A DNA stretch of 64,000 nucleotides from Stenotrophomonas sp. SAM-B (GCF_013387485.1 NZ_JABBXB010000010.1:1-64000), one strand, 5' to 3'. Positions 1 to 9,569 are shown, numbered from the stretch's first letter. The notes: generated from the sequence alone by a model not told the origin. A program made the numbers and translations.

Positions 1-11
1 GATGGCGGCAT

Positions 12-57
12 ACGAGCTTACATGGACGTACTTGCAGCGGGTCCCGACACCCCACCC
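12..57. repeat. Dispersed repeat, copy 1 (partial element)
   Basis: A 46-base stretch that matches the reverse complement of 26989-27034 at 43 of 46 positions. The second copy lies inside a large nested palindrome; this copy has only one arm visible and may continue left of the window. It lies outside any convincing gene. Function is unknown; it looks like a non-coding dispersed element. Confidence 0.75.
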
Positions 58-106
58 ATGCCCGCCCAAACCAGCGCAAACGCAAACCCCAGCCGTTGCT
101 CCGCTC

Positions 107-143
107 CAGCTCTGCAGCCCTGCAGCTTTGCAGCTCTGCAGGG
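107..143. repeat. Short imperfect tandem CTGCAG-rich repeat
   Basis: CAGCTCTGCAG occurs at 107-117 and again at 131-141, with related CTGCAG/TTGCAG units between them. It sits just downstream of the terminator of the M13 peptidase gene. No function is implied. Confidence 0.6.
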
Positions 144-148
144 CAAAA

Positions 149-170
149 AACGGGCGCCGAAGCGCCCGTT
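149..170 (-). terminator. Rho-independent terminator of the M13 peptidase gene
   Basis: Read on the minus strand there is a GC-rich stem (CGGGCGC pairing with GCGCCCG) closed by a stable TTCG loop and followed by a run of T. It lies about 30 bases beyond the stop codon of the peptidase gene. Confidence 0.85.
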
Positions 171-201
171 CTTTCATCTCAGCAAAGTGCGATGAACCAC
201 C

Positions 202-2322
202 TCACCACACCTTGACCCGCTTCTCCGGCGCCAGATACAGCTTCTGGCCTTCCTTCACCTCGAAGGCCGGATACCACGCATCCAGGTTCCGCACCGTCAA
301 CGCACGGAACTGGCCCGGTGCATGCACATTGGTCAACAGCGAATTGCGCAGCGCCTGCTCACGCGCCTTGCTGCGCCACGCCTGCGCGAAGCCCAGGAAG
401 AACCGCTGATCCGGCGTGAAGCCCTCCAGCGTCTGCCCCGGCTTGCCCTGCAGCGACAACTGATACGCATCGTAGGCCGTCGACAGACCCGCCACATCGG
501 CGATGTTCTCGCCCAGCGTCAGACGACCATTCACCGAGACCCCCGGGAACGGACTGTAGCTGCTGAACTGCGCCGCCAGCGCATCGCCTGCCGCGTTGAA
601 CTGCTTCAGATCCTCCGCCGTCCACCAGTTCTGCAGCTTGCCCGTCTCATCGAACAGCGCACCGGCATTGTCGAACCCGTGGCTGATCTCATGGCCGATC
701 ACCGCGCCGATCGCACCGTAGTTCACCGCATCATCGGCCGCACCATCGAAGAACGGCGGCTGCAGGATCGCGGCCGGGAACACCAGGCGGTTCTCCAGCG
801 GCACGTTCATCGCATTGATGGTCTGCGGCAGCATCGCCCACTCGCTGTGGTCGACCGGCTTGCCCAGCTTGGCGATGTTGCGGCGGTACTCAAACAGTTC
901 CGCCCGCTCGGCATTGCCCAGCGCGTCATCGCGCTTGATCTCCAGGCCGGTGTAGTCGCGCCACTTGTCCGGGTAGCCCATGCCGACGGTCAGGCCCTCG
1001 ACCTTGGCCTTGGCGCGCGCCTTGGTCTGCGGCGACATCCACTCCAGCGCATCGATGCGCTTGGCGAACGCGGCGATGATGTTCTTGGCCATCTCATCGG
1101 CGCGGGCCTTGGTGGCCGGGTCGAAATGACGCTCGACGTACAGCTTGCCGATCGCTTCGCCGACCGCATGGTTGCTGTCATCGACGGCACGCTTCCAGCG
1201 CTCGCTCTGCTGCGGCGTCCCGTTGAGCGTGGTGCCGTGGAAGGCGAAGCGCGCATCGGCGAACGACTTGGGCAGGTACGGTGCGGCGCGGTCCAGTGCG
1301 TGGAAGGCCAGGTAATCCTTCCAGACCTCCAGCGGCTCGGTGGCGACCAGGCGCGAAATGCCGGCCACGGCCTTGGGCTGCCACACGATGAAGTCCTGCT
1401 GGGCATCCAGGCCGGCGGAGGCCAGGAAGGCGCTCCAGTCCATGCCCGGCGCCTTCGCGCTCAGGTCGGCCTGCTTCCAGGCGTTGGCGCCCTTGGCGAC
1501 GTCGTTGGTGGCTTCCTGCGTGGCGTGCGCCTGGGCGATCTTGGTCTCCAGCGCGACGATGCGCTGGGCCTTGGCCGCCGGATCGGCGACGCCGGCCAGC
1601 TGCAGCACCTGCGCGATGTAGGCCTGGTACTGCTTGCGGATCTCGGCCATGCGGCCGCCCTGCAGGTAGAAGTCGCGGTCCGGCAGCCCCAGGCCGCCCT
1701 GCACCAGGTACGGCGCGGTGCGGTCGGGCTGCAGCAGATCCACCGACACCCACACGCCGAACAGGCGGTCGGTGTAGAAGTTGGTGGCGTTGAGCAGGTC
1801 CACGTCGGCGCGCAGGGTGCCGCCCAGGGCGGTGGCGAGCGCGGCCTTGTCACCGATCCCGGCGATGGCGTCGAGCTCGGGCTTGACCGGGGCGGCGCCG
1901 CGCGACTCGATGCCGGTCTCGTCCATGAAGGCGGCGTAGTAATCGCCGATCAGCTTGGTTTCGCCCTCGGCCTTGGTATCGGCGGCGGCGCCCTCGAGGA
2001 TCGCGCGGGTGTCGGCCAGCGTCTTTTCGGAAATGACGTTGAAGCTGCCGTAGCTGGAGCGGTCGGCCGGAATCTCGGTGTTCTTGACCCAGGTGCCATT
2101 GGCGAAGCCGAAGAAGTCATCGCCGGCGGCGAGGCTGCGGTCCATGCCGGCGGCGTCGAAGCCGAAGCTGCCCAACTGCGGCGTGGGCGCGGCCGGTTGC
2201 GCCGGGGCGGACTCGGGCGCGGCAGCGGCCGGTGCAGTGGCCTCGCGGTCGCAGGCGGCCAGGCTCAGCGACAGGCTGGCGGCAATGGCGAGCATCAGGG
2301 TGGGGCGACGCAGCTTGGACAT
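202..2322 (-). CDS. M13 family zinc metallopeptidase, lipoprotein (PepO/neprilysin type)
   Basis: A 706-residue exported endopeptidase of the neprilysin family, expected to cleave oligopeptides in the cell envelope. The N-terminus has a lipoprotein signal ending in LAAC (Cys24), followed by Asp at +2, which in E. coli would favour inner-membrane retention. An Ala/Pro-rich linker follows, then the M13 N-terminal domain and the catalytic domain with HEISH near residue 544 and ENIAD near 604, which supply the zinc ligands and catalytic Glu. Length fits the family. A TTG 15 bases upstream is in frame, but ATG at 2322 has a GAGAAG-like ribosome site. It is transcribed alone and ends in a clear terminator. 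Confidence 0.92.
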   Translation of the reverse strand: MSKLRRPTLMLAIAASLSLSLAACDREATAPAAAAPESAPAQPAAPTPQLGSFGFDAAGMDRSLAAGDDFFGFANGTWVKNTEIPADRSSYGSFNVISEKTLADTRAILEGAAADTKAEGETKLIGDYYAAFMDETGIESRGAAPVKPELDAIAGIGDKAALATALGGTLRADVDLLNATNFYTDRLFGVWVSVDLLQPDRTAPYLVQGGLGLPDRDFYLQGGRMAEIRKQYQAYIAQVLQLAGVADPAAKAQRIVALETKIAQAHATQEATNDVAKGANAWKQADLSAKAPGMDWSAFLASAGLDAQQDFIVWQPKAVAGISRLVATEPLEVWKDYLAFHALDRAAPYLPKSFADARFAFHGTTLNGTPQQSERWKRAVDDSNHAVGEAIGKLYVERHFDPATKARADEMAKNIIAAFAKRIDALEWMSPQTKARAKAKVEGLTVGMGYPDKWRDYTGLEIKRDDALGNAERAELFEYRRNIAKLGKPVDHSEWAMLPQTINAMNVPLENRLVFPAAILQPPFFDGAADDAVNYGAIGAVIGHEISHGFDNAGALFDETGKLQNWWTAEDLKQFNAAGDALAAQFSSYSPFPGVSVNGRLTLGENIADVAGLSTAYDAYQLSLQGKPGQTLEGFTPDQRFFLGFAQAWRSKAREQALRNSLLTNVHAPGQFRALTVRNLDAWYPAFEVKEGQKLYLAPEKRVKVW

Positions 2323-2628
2323 GGGGCTTCTCAGCAACGGAAACGTCCAAGTCTAATCCCGTCCGGGGCGCCCGGTTATGCCGGCTGCGGCGGCATCGGG
2401 TACCGGATGTGCCCGTCCCCCGGATTCACCGAGGTGAACCGCCGCCGGGGTGCTTCCCGCGCCGCGCGCGCTGGTGCATGCTGGAGCGGCACGGATTCCG
2501 CGCGCGCCTGCTGGGCGCCCGCGTGGCGATCAAGGCGTCAAGAATCCCGGGCAGCGGCCGCTCAGGTTTGGGGAAACCAGGAAGCGTTTACAGATGAAGT
2601 CAGCCTGTCGTGCGCAAAAAGGGTTGCG
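2323..2628. other. Divergent intergenic region without a gene
   Basis: This 306-base spacer separates the divergent peptidase and EAL genes and should hold both promoters. Frames that cross it lack coding character and start signals. An AAAAAGGG ribosome site lies just before 2629. No operator was recognised. Confidence 0.5.
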
Positions 2629-5577
2629 ATGCCCGCGTTGAACCGTGCCCTGGCGCGGCCGCTGCGGACCTTCGTGTGGCTCGGGATCTGCCTGGGCGTG
2701 CTGCTGGCCGCCGGGCTGGTGGCGACGCTGGTCAATGATGCCCAACGCCGGCAGGAAGCCGCGCAGCGCCAGAGCTCGGCGCTGGCGACCGGTGCCCAGC
2801 GCCTGCTGCGGCTGGAGCTGCGCAATCTGGAGCGCGCCATGCAGGGCATTTCCCGGGACGGGGCGCTGCTGTTCCAGCGCGTGCCCGCGCAGGCCCCGGA
2901 CCTGCTCGATGCGGGCATCGCAGGCACCCTGCAGCGGCATGCCGAACTGCACAGCATCGTCGTGGTCGATCAGTACGGGCGCGCCCTGACCAGCGGCAGC
3001 GGCGACCTGCAGTTGCCGCTCTGGGCGGTGGATGACAACCGCGGCAGGGGCAGCCAGCTGTTCCTCGGTCCGCCGCAGGCGCTGGACAGCACGCACTGGA
3101 TCCTGCCGCTGGCGTTGCCGATGGGCGGAGACCGCTGGCTGCTCGCACGGCTGCGCACCTCGGAACTGCAGTCGGTCATCGGCGGCATGGATACCGGCGA
3201 GGCCGGGGTGATTTCGATCACCGACCCACAGGGCTATGTGCTGGCGCGCAGCCCCGATCCGGTGGGCGTGGTGGGGCGCCGCTTCGGCCTGGCCAAGCGC
3301 GAGCTGCTGCGCCGCGATGCCCTGACCCCATTGGGGACGGAGACCAGCGCGGTCGATGGCGTCGAGCGCATCTCGAGCCTCAGCACGCTGGCCCAGTACC
3401 CGCTCGCGGTGTACGCCGGGTTGGGTCGGCGCGACGTGCTGGCGGCCTGGTGGCCGTATGTGCAGGCCTCGGTCGGGGTCTACCTGCTGTACTGGGCGCT
3501 GTTTGGCGCGGTCTATGTCAGCCTGCGCCGCGCCACGCGCGACCAGGACAGCCTGAGCGAGGAGCTGCGTACCGGCCATGCGGAACTGCATATGGCCCAT
3601 CAGGTCGGCAAGGTCTGCACCTGGTACGTGGACGAGGATGCCTGCCTGCTGCGCTGGTCACCGCTGGCCCGCGAGATCTTCGGCATCGATATCGAGAGCC
3701 TGCCGCTCGCCGATTTCTTCGCGCGGGTGCACCACGATGATACGGCGCGCATGCAGCAGGCCTTCGACGCCGCGTTCGCCGGCAGCGGCGTGCTCGATGA
3801 AATGTTCCGCCTGGTATTGCCGGGCGGGGCGATCCGATGGGTCTCCGCGCGCGGCCAGCGGGTGGCGGTGGTGGACCGCGAGCGGCGCATGATCGGTGCG
3901 CTGACCGATGTCAGCGAGCGGGTCGATGCGCTGGCCCGCGTGCAGCAGGCCGAGCGCCAGTTCCGTCTGTTGTTCGACCGCAACCCGGCGCCGTTCTGGG
4001 TGTTCGATCCGGACACGCTGCGCTTCCTCGAGGTCAACGAAGCGGCGGTGCGCCAGTACGGCTACAGCCGCGATGAATTCCTGTCGATGAGCATCCTCGA
4101 CATCCGCCCGCGCGAAGGCTGGGAGGAAATCCGCGGGGCGATCGCGCAGGCCCGCATCGGCGATGTGCAGGACGCGCAGGTGCGCCTGCACCAGCGCAAG
4201 GACGGCAGCGTCTTCGAGGTGCGTGCGCATCTGGCGCGGCTGGATTTCGATGGCCGCCAGGCCTGCCTGGTGCTGGCCGAGGACGTCAGCGAGCGGCTGG
4301 CCTATGAGCGCGACCTGGCCTACCACGCCACCCACAACCCGGCGACCGGCCTGCTCAATACGCGCGCGCTGGCCGCGCAGCTGGACGAGGAGGGCGGGGC
4401 GTACACGATCGCGTACGTGCAGTTCCGCGGCCTGCAACTGGTGTCGGACACGCTGGGCCGCGAAGTCGGCGACGTGGTGCTGCAGGCGATGGCCAAGCGC
4501 CTGGGCGGGCTCGGCGTCCGCTACGGCCTGCTGGCCTTCCAGCCGGCCGAGGATTTCATCTTCGCCATCCGCGACGACCATCAGCGCCAGACCGCGCTGG
4601 ATACGCTGGTGCAGACGGTGTCCGAACCGGTGCGCGGGCAGGACTGGCTGCACCAGTTCGAGCCGCGCATCGGCGTCGCCGTGAAGTTGGACGGCGATGC
4701 CAGCACGGCCGAGCAGGTCATCGGCATGGCCGCGCAGGCCGCGCATGCGGCGCGCGACGAAGGCAATGTCATCGCGTGGTACGACACCACCGTGAGTTCC
4801 CGTCTTGCCGAACGGCTGCGCCTGGCCGGGCGCATCCACAGTGCGATCGATACCGAGTTCGAGCTGTACTACCAGCCGATCTGCCACGCCGCCGACAGCA
4901 GTCCGGCCGCCCTGGAAGCCCTGCTGCGCTGGCCGCAGGCGGACGGCAGCTTCATTCCGCCGGGCGAATTCATCCAGCTGTGCGAAGACACAGGCCTGAT
5001 CCTCGCGCTCGGCCGCTGGGTGATCCGCGCCGCGGCACAGGCACAGCGGCAGCTGGTCGATGCCGGCTGGGACCTGCCGATCGCGGTGAACGTCTCGGCG
5101 GTGCAGTTCTTCAACAGCGACCTGGTCGCCGAATTCACCCGCGCCAGCCAGGAATTCGGTTTGGCCCGCGGTGCGCTGCAGGTCGAGCTAACCGAGAGCA
5201 GCCTGATGCGCAAGCCGGGCCAGGCCAAGCAGACCATGCAGCGCCTGCACGAGCAGGGCATCTGCATTTCGCTGGATGATTTCGGCACCGGGTATTCCAA
5301 CATGTCCTACCTGCAGCATCTGCCGCTGGACATCCTGAAGATCGACCGCAGCTTCGTGGCGGACGTGGAAACCAATCCGCGCAATGCCTCGATCTGCCGC
5401 GCGCTGCTGTCACTGGGCCACAGCATGGGCCTGACCATCATCGCCGAAGGCGTGGAGACCCCGGGCCAGCATCAATGGCTGGCCGCGCACGGCTGCGACC
5501 AGGTGCAGGGCTATCTGCTCGGCCGGCCGATGCCGCTGGCCAAGGTGATCGCGCAGCTGGACTCGGTGGAGGCGTAA
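2629..5577 (+). CDS. Membrane cyclic-di-GMP phosphodiesterase (sensor-PAS-PAS-degenerate GGDEF-EAL)
   Basis: A 982-residue signalling protein. There is a membrane helix at about 13-35, a periplasmic sensor region to about 275, and a second helix at about 278-300. Two PAS domains follow (about 320-434 and 440-557), then a GGDEF-like domain (about 564-714) in which the active-site motif reads PAEDF, so cyclase activity should be lost. The C-terminal EAL domain (about 725-982) keeps EALLRW (Glu near 763), DDFGTGYS, KIDRSF and AEGVET, so it should hydrolyse c-di-GMP. The frame is open for 2.3 kb upstream, but that part is antisense to the peptidase; ATG 2629 has a good ribosome site and starts just before the first helix. 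Confidence 0.9.
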   Translation: MPALNRALARPLRTFVWLGICLGVLLAAGLVATLVNDAQRRQEAAQRQSSALATGAQRLLRLELRNLERAMQGISRDGALLFQRVPAQAPDLLDAGIAGTLQRHAELHSIVVVDQYGRALTSGSGDLQLPLWAVDDNRGRGSQLFLGPPQALDSTHWILPLALPMGGDRWLLARLRTSELQSVIGGMDTGEAGVISITDPQGYVLARSPDPVGVVGRRFGLAKRELLRRDALTPLGTETSAVDGVERISSLSTLAQYPLAVYAGLGRRDVLAAWWPYVQASVGVYLLYWALFGAVYVSLRRATRDQDSLSEELRTGHAELHMAHQVGKVCTWYVDEDACLLRWSPLAREIFGIDIESLPLADFFARVHHDDTARMQQAFDAAFAGSGVLDEMFRLVLPGGAIRWVSARGQRVAVVDRERRMIGALTDVSERVDALARVQQAERQFRLLFDRNPAPFWVFDPDTLRFLEVNEAAVRQYGYSRDEFLSMSILDIRPREGWEEIRGAIAQARIGDVQDAQVRLHQRKDGSVFEVRAHLARLDFDGRQACLVLAEDVSERLAYERDLAYHATHNPATGLLNTRALAAQLDEEGGAYTIAYVQFRGLQLVSDTLGREVGDVVLQAMAKRLGGLGVRYGLLAFQPAEDFIFAIRDDHQRQTALDTLVQTVSEPVRGQDWLHQFEPRIGVAVKLDGDASTAEQVIGMAAQAAHAARDEGNVIAWYDTTVSSRLAERLRLAGRIHSAIDTEFELYYQPICHAADSSPAALEALLRWPQADGSFIPPGEFIQLCEDTGLILALGRWVIRAAAQAQRQLVDAGWDLPIAVNVSAVQFFNSDLVAEFTRASQEFGLARGALQVELTESSLMRKPGQAKQTMQRLHEQGICISLDDFGTGYSNMSYLQHLPLDILKIDRSFVADVETNPRNASICRALLSLGHSMGLTIIAEGVETPGQHQWLAAHGCDQVQGYLLGRPMPLAKVIAQLDSVEA

Positions 5578-5610
5578 CGCCGGGGGCTGCCCGGCCGCCG
5601 CCACGCGTGG

Positions 5611-6492
5611 TCAGCCCAGCGCTTCGACCAGGTAATCGATGAAGCTGCGGACCTTGGGCGCCAGATGGCTGCGGCTGGTGTACACCGCGTGGATGCCGAT
5701 GCCGGGCACCGCCCACGCGGGCAGCACGCGTTCCAGTCGGCCGTCGGCGATGGCCTCCGCGACCAGGAAGTCCGGCTGCGCGATGATGCCCATGCCGGCG
5801 ATCGCGGCCTCGCGCAGCACATCGCCATTGTTGGCGCGGATGCTGCCGTGCACCGGTACGGAGACCTCGCCACGCGGGCCGTGCAGCTGCCAGGCATCGC
5901 CACCGGCCCAGTAGCTGTAGCTCAGGCAATCGTGTGCGGACAGGTCTTCAGGCTGCTGCGGGCGGCCGTGCGCATCCAGATACGACGGCGCCGCGCACAG
6001 GCTGATCTGCACGTCGGCGAGCTTGCGCGCGATCAGGGTCGGGCTGGGCTGGCGGGTGATGCGGATCGCCACGTCGTAGCCTTCCTCGACCATGTCCACC
6101 AGGCGGTCGGACAACGACAGGTCCAGTTCCACCTCCGGGTAGCGCGCGCGATAGCCAGCCAGCAGCGGACCGAGCCGCGCGATGCCATAGCTGACCGGCG
6201 CGTTGATCCGCAGCCGTCCGGAGGGCTCCAACGCCTGGGCGCTGATGCCGGCCTCCAGCGCATCGAATTCGGCCAGCAGACGCACGCACTCGGCGTAATA
6301 GGCCGCGCCCGTGCTCGTCGGGCTCACGCGACGGGTCGTACGGTTGAGCAGGCGGGTCGACAGGCGCTTTTCCAGCGCGGCGATCTGCCGGGTGACCCCC
6401 GCCGTGGACAGGTCCAGGGCCTGCGCGGCAGCACTGAAGCCGTTGCGCTCCACCACGGCGACAAACACACGCATGGCGTCCAGAGTGTCCAT
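5611..6492 (-). CDS. LysR family transcriptional regulator
   Basis: A 293-residue regulator starting MDTLDAMRVFVAVVE, with the N-terminal winged helix-turn-helix (about residues 1-60) and a C-terminal periplasmic-binding-protein-like effector domain. It is transcribed away from the dioxygenase gene at 6608 with 115 bases between them, the usual layout for a LysR protein controlling its neighbour. The start is the ATG that gives the canonical LysR N-terminus; upstream codons to 6588 are unlikely to be used. The effector is not predictable. Confidence 0.9.
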   Translation of the reverse strand: MDTLDAMRVFVAVVERNGFSAAAQALDLSTAGVTRQIAALEKRLSTRLLNRTTRRVSPTSTGAAYYAECVRLLAEFDALEAGISAQALEPSGRLRINAPVSYGIARLGPLLAGYRARYPEVELDLSLSDRLVDMVEEGYDVAIRITRQPSPTLIARKLADVQISLCAAPSYLDAHGRPQQPEDLSAHDCLSYSYWAGGDAWQLHGPRGEVSVPVHGSIRANNGDVLREAAIAGMGIIAQPDFLVAEAIADGRLERVLPAWAVPGIGIHAVYTSRSHLAPKVRSFIDYLVEALG

Positions 6493-6607
6493 TGTTTCTT
6501 TTTCCGGAATAAACAGCGTCGATGCATCGTATTTATTGGCCGATCCGTACGCAATAGTCTGAGATCCAGGAACCGCCCCGGTGGGCATCCCGCTATTGGA
6601 GTCCGTG

Positions 6608-7420
6608 ATGTCCCGCTTGCCCTCCCTCTACATCTCCCACGGCTCGCCGATGACCGCGCTGAACCCCGGCTTGGTCGGCGAGCGCCTGGCCGCACTGGCG
6701 GCGCGCCTGCCGCGGCCGCGCGCGATCGTGATGGCCTCGGCGCACTGGCTGACCCACCAGCCGGTGGTGGGCGGGCATGCCCAGCCGCCCACGATCCACG
6801 ATTTCGGGGGTTTTCCGCAGGCGCTGTTCGATCTGCAGTACCCGGCGCCGGGCGACCCCACACTGGCCCAGGAGATCGCGCAGCGGCTGACCGCGGCCGG
6901 CCTGCCGACGGCGACCGATCCGCAGCGCGGCCTCGACCACGGTGCCTGGGTGCCGCTGCGCTTCCTGTACCCGCAGGCGGAGATTCCGGTCGTGCCGCTG
7001 GCGATCCAGCCATTGCTTGGGCCGGCCCATCAGTTCGCGCTGGGCCGCGCGCTGGCGCCGCTGCGCGAACAGGGCGTGCTGTTGATCGGCTCGGGCAGCA
7101 TCACCCACAACCTGCACGATTGGCGCAGCTATCAGGACGGCAAGGAAGCGCCCTATGTGCGGCCCTTCATCGAGTGGGTGGAGCAGCGCCTGCAGGCCGA
7201 TGACAGTGCCGCACTCCTGGACTACCGCCGTCAGGCCCCGCACGCCGCGCAGGCGCACCCCAGCGACGAGCACCTGCAGCCGCTGCACTTCGCGATGGGC
7301 GCGGCCGGTGGCGATGTGCTCGGCGCGCAGCGTATCGATGCCGGCATCGATGCCGGTTTCCTGGCGATGGACATCTATCGCTTCGACGGCGCCGACGCGC
7401 AGCTGCTGTCCGCCGACTGA
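6608..7420 (+). CDS. ygiD: LigB-type extradiol ring-cleavage dioxygenase (DODA/YgiD family)
   Basis: A 270-residue member of the class III extradiol dioxygenases, the group that includes bacterial 4,5-DOPA dioxygenase. Metal and catalytic histidines are seen in SHGSPM near the N-terminus, DHGAWVPL, GSGSITHN and HPSDEHLQPL. ATG 6608 is preceded by GGAG at 7 bases. The gene is divergent from a LysR regulator. The physiological substrate is unproven; a catecholic compound is likely. Confidence 0.88.
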   Translation: MSRLPSLYISHGSPMTALNPGLVGERLAALAARLPRPRAIVMASAHWLTHQPVVGGHAQPPTIHDFGGFPQALFDLQYPAPGDPTLAQEIAQRLTAAGLPTATDPQRGLDHGAWVPLRFLYPQAEIPVVPLAIQPLLGPAHQFALGRALAPLREQGVLLIGSGSITHNLHDWRSYQDGKEAPYVRPFIEWVEQRLQADDSAALLDYRRQAPHAAQAHPSDEHLQPLHFAMGAAGGDVLGAQRIDAGIDAGFLAMDIYRFDGADAQLLSAD

Positions 7421-7528
7421 GCCCGTTGCGCCCCGCGCATTCGCGTGGCGGCGCACGTGTGGTACGTTTTTTCCTGTTTCCGGCGCCGGCTGCCCGCAGC
7501 CTCCCCCGCGCTGCTTACTGGAAAATGC

Positions 7529-9172
7529 ATGCATACCATTGAAGTCGTCCTGGCGATGCTGGTGGCGGTGGTCGCCAGCGGCTACCTGGTCCGCGTCCTG
7601 CCGTTGTCCCTGCCGCTGCCGCTGGTGCAGATCGGGCTGGGCGCGGTCATTGCCGGGGTGTTCAACCGCGGACACGCGCTGGAGCCGGAGATGTTTTTCC
7701 TGCTGTTCCTGCCACCGCTGCTGTTCCTGGATGGCTGGCGCATCCCCAAGCAGGGCCTGTTCCGCGATAAAGGCGTGATCCTGGAGCTGGCGTTCGGGCT
7801 GGTGGTGTTCACCGTGATCGGTGCCGGCTTCCTGATTCACTGGATGATCCCGGTGATGCCGCTGGCCGTGGCCTTCGCGCTGGCGGCGATCATCTCGCCG
7901 ACCGATCCGGTGGCGGTCAGTTCGATCGCCTCGCGCGCGCCGATCCCCAAGCGGCTGATGCACATCCTGGAAGGCGAGTCGCTGCTCAACGATGCCTCCG
8001 GCCTGGTCTGCTTCCGCTTCGCGGTGGCAGCCGTGATGACCGGCACCTTCTCGCTGGCGACAGCCTCGCTCACCTTCCTGTGGGTGGCGGTGGCCGGGCT
8101 GGCGATCGGTGTGGCGGTGACGCTGGGCGTGTCGACCTTCCAGCGCTGGCTGTGGCGGCGCTTCGGTGAGGAGCCCGGCGCGGCGCTGCTGGTGAATCTG
8201 CTGATCCCGTTCGCCGCCTACCTGCTGGCCGAAGAGTTCAACGCCTCGGGCATCCTCTCCGCGGTCGCCGCTGGCATCACGATGAGCTACGTGGAACTGA
8301 GCGGCCGCGTCTCGGGCAGCATGCGCGTGCAGCGTACGGCCGTGTGGAACATGCTGCAGTTCAGCTTCAACGGCATCATGTTCGTGCTGCTCGGCGAGCA
8401 GCTGCCCGGCATCGTCGAGCGCGCGATCAAGACGGTCAGCGAGAGCGGGCACCACAGTGCGTGGTGGCTGCTGGTCTACGTGGTGGTGATCAACCTGGCG
8501 CTGGTGCTGCTGCGCCTGGCCTGGGTGTGGCTGTCGCTGCGCTGGAGCCTGCTGCGCGCGCGCCACCGGGGTGAAGCACGCCCGGGCACGTCGTGGCGGA
8601 TCGTGGTGGCGACCTCGCTGGCCGGTGTGCGCGGGGCGATCACCCTGGCCGGCGTGCTGACCCTGCCGCTGTTCCTGCCCGATGGCAGTGCGTTCCCGGC
8701 GCGTGATCTGGTGATCTTCCTCGCCGCGGCGGTGATCCTGATCTCGCTGGTCGGGGCCAGCATCGCGCTGCCGCGCCTGCTCAAGGGGCTGGAACTGCCG
8801 GCCGATTCGGGCGAGCGCAAGGAAGAAGACCTGGCCCGCAAGCTCGCCGCCAAGGCCGCGCTGGCCGGGGTGGAGCGTACGCGCCAGCAGCTGGTGCAGA
8901 ACCAGACCACCGAGAATGTGCAGCTCTACAACGACGCCGCCTCACGGGTGAGCCTGCTGTACCAGCGCAATCTGGAGAAGGACGCCGGGCCGGATGCCGA
9001 CCCGGAAAAGGTGAAGCGGATGGAGCAGGGCTATCGCCAGCTGCGCACCGCCGGGCTCACCGCCGAGCGCGAAGAGCTGTTCCGGCTGACCCGACGCGGG
9101 AAGATTTCCGATGAGATCTCGCGCAGGCTGATCCGCAACCTGGACCTGCTGGAGACGCGGCAACGCGATTGA
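7529..9172 (+). CDS. Na+/H+ antiporter, CPA1 family
   Basis: A 547-residue inner-membrane cation/proton antiporter. Roughly the first 400 residues form about 12 hydrophobic helices and include SPTDPVAVSS near 123 and LLNDASG near 153, the conserved core motifs of the NhaP/NHE group. The last 140 residues are a hydrophilic, helical cytoplasmic tail, probably regulatory. It likely acts in pH and sodium homeostasis. Two overlapping ATGs occur at 7525 and 7529; only 7529 is in frame. A GTAG palindrome pair follows the stop. Confidence 0.92.
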   Translation: MHTIEVVLAMLVAVVASGYLVRVLPLSLPLPLVQIGLGAVIAGVFNRGHALEPEMFFLLFLPPLLFLDGWRIPKQGLFRDKGVILELAFGLVVFTVIGAGFLIHWMIPVMPLAVAFALAAIISPTDPVAVSSIASRAPIPKRLMHILEGESLLNDASGLVCFRFAVAAVMTGTFSLATASLTFLWVAVAGLAIGVAVTLGVSTFQRWLWRRFGEEPGAALLVNLLIPFAAYLLAEEFNASGILSAVAAGITMSYVELSGRVSGSMRVQRTAVWNMLQFSFNGIMFVLLGEQLPGIVERAIKTVSESGHHSAWWLLVYVVVINLALVLLRLAWVWLSLRWSLLRARHRGEARPGTSWRIVVATSLAGVRGAITLAGVLTLPLFLPDGSAFPARDLVIFLAAAVILISLVGASIALPRLLKGLELPADSGERKEEDLARKLAAKAALAGVERTRQQLVQNQTTENVQLYNDAASRVSLLYQRNLEKDAGPDADPEKVKRMEQGYRQLRTAGLTAEREELFRLTRRGKISDEISRRLIRNLDLLETRQRD

Positions 9173-9188
9173 AGCCGCACCGTGCCAC

Positions 9189-9278
9189 GGGTAGAGCCAC
9201 CCCATGGGTGGCTGCGCGGACCTGCTGGAACCCACTCGCCCGGGACGAAGGGCAGCCACCCATGGGGTGGCTCTACCC
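9189..9278. repeat. GTAG-headed palindrome pair (SMAG/REP-like), perfect 27-bp inverted repeat
   Basis: Bases 9189-9215 and 9252-9278 are exact reverse complements, 27 bases each, separated by 36 bases. Each arm is itself a hairpin (GAGCCACC pairing with GGTGGCT) headed by GTAG. This is the layout of paired REP units (BIME-like) in Stenotrophomonas. It lies between the antiporter gene and the convergent DUF3297-like gene. Confidence 0.85.
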
Positions 9279-9317
9279 CGGCACGCGTGGGATCAGGCGT
9301 CTCCGGCAGACGTGGGA

Positions 9318-9569
9318 TCAGGCGTCCGGCTTCTGATCCAGGAAGTAGGCCACCACGGTGCCCTTGATCTTGATCGTCATCGGGTTGCCGCGGCGGTCGC
9401 GGGCCTTGCCGGCCTGTACGCGGATCCAGCCTTCGCTGACCGAATACTCCTCGACGTTGTCGCGCTCGACATCGTTGAAGCGGATGCCTACGCCGCGCTC
9501 CAGCGCAGCGGCATCGTGGAAGGGGCTGGCCGGGTTGATCGCCAGGTGATCGGGAGGGGTATCGCTCAT
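9318..9569 (-). CDS. DUF3297 family small protein
   Basis: An 83-residue soluble protein starting MSDTPPDHLAINP. Sequence and length fit the DUF3297 family, small conserved proteins of unknown function found widely in proteobacteria. It has no signal peptide and no membrane segment. The start at 9569 was chosen because the family begins here; the frame is open further upstream without support. Confidence 0.8.
   Translation of the reverse strand: MSDTPPDHLAINPASPFHDAAALERGVGIRFNDVERDNVEEYSVSEGWIRVQAGKARDRRGNPMTIKIKGTVVAYFLDQKPDA

Noticed and set aside
322..2628. Long in-frame upstream extension of the EAL gene
   Set aside because: It is the antisense reading of the M13 peptidase, Arg/Leu/Gly-rich without domains; the true start at 2629 has a ribosome site and a membrane helix.
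6593..8566. 657-codon minus-strand frame
   Set aside because: His/Gln/Arg-rich shadow of the dioxygenase and antiporter genes.
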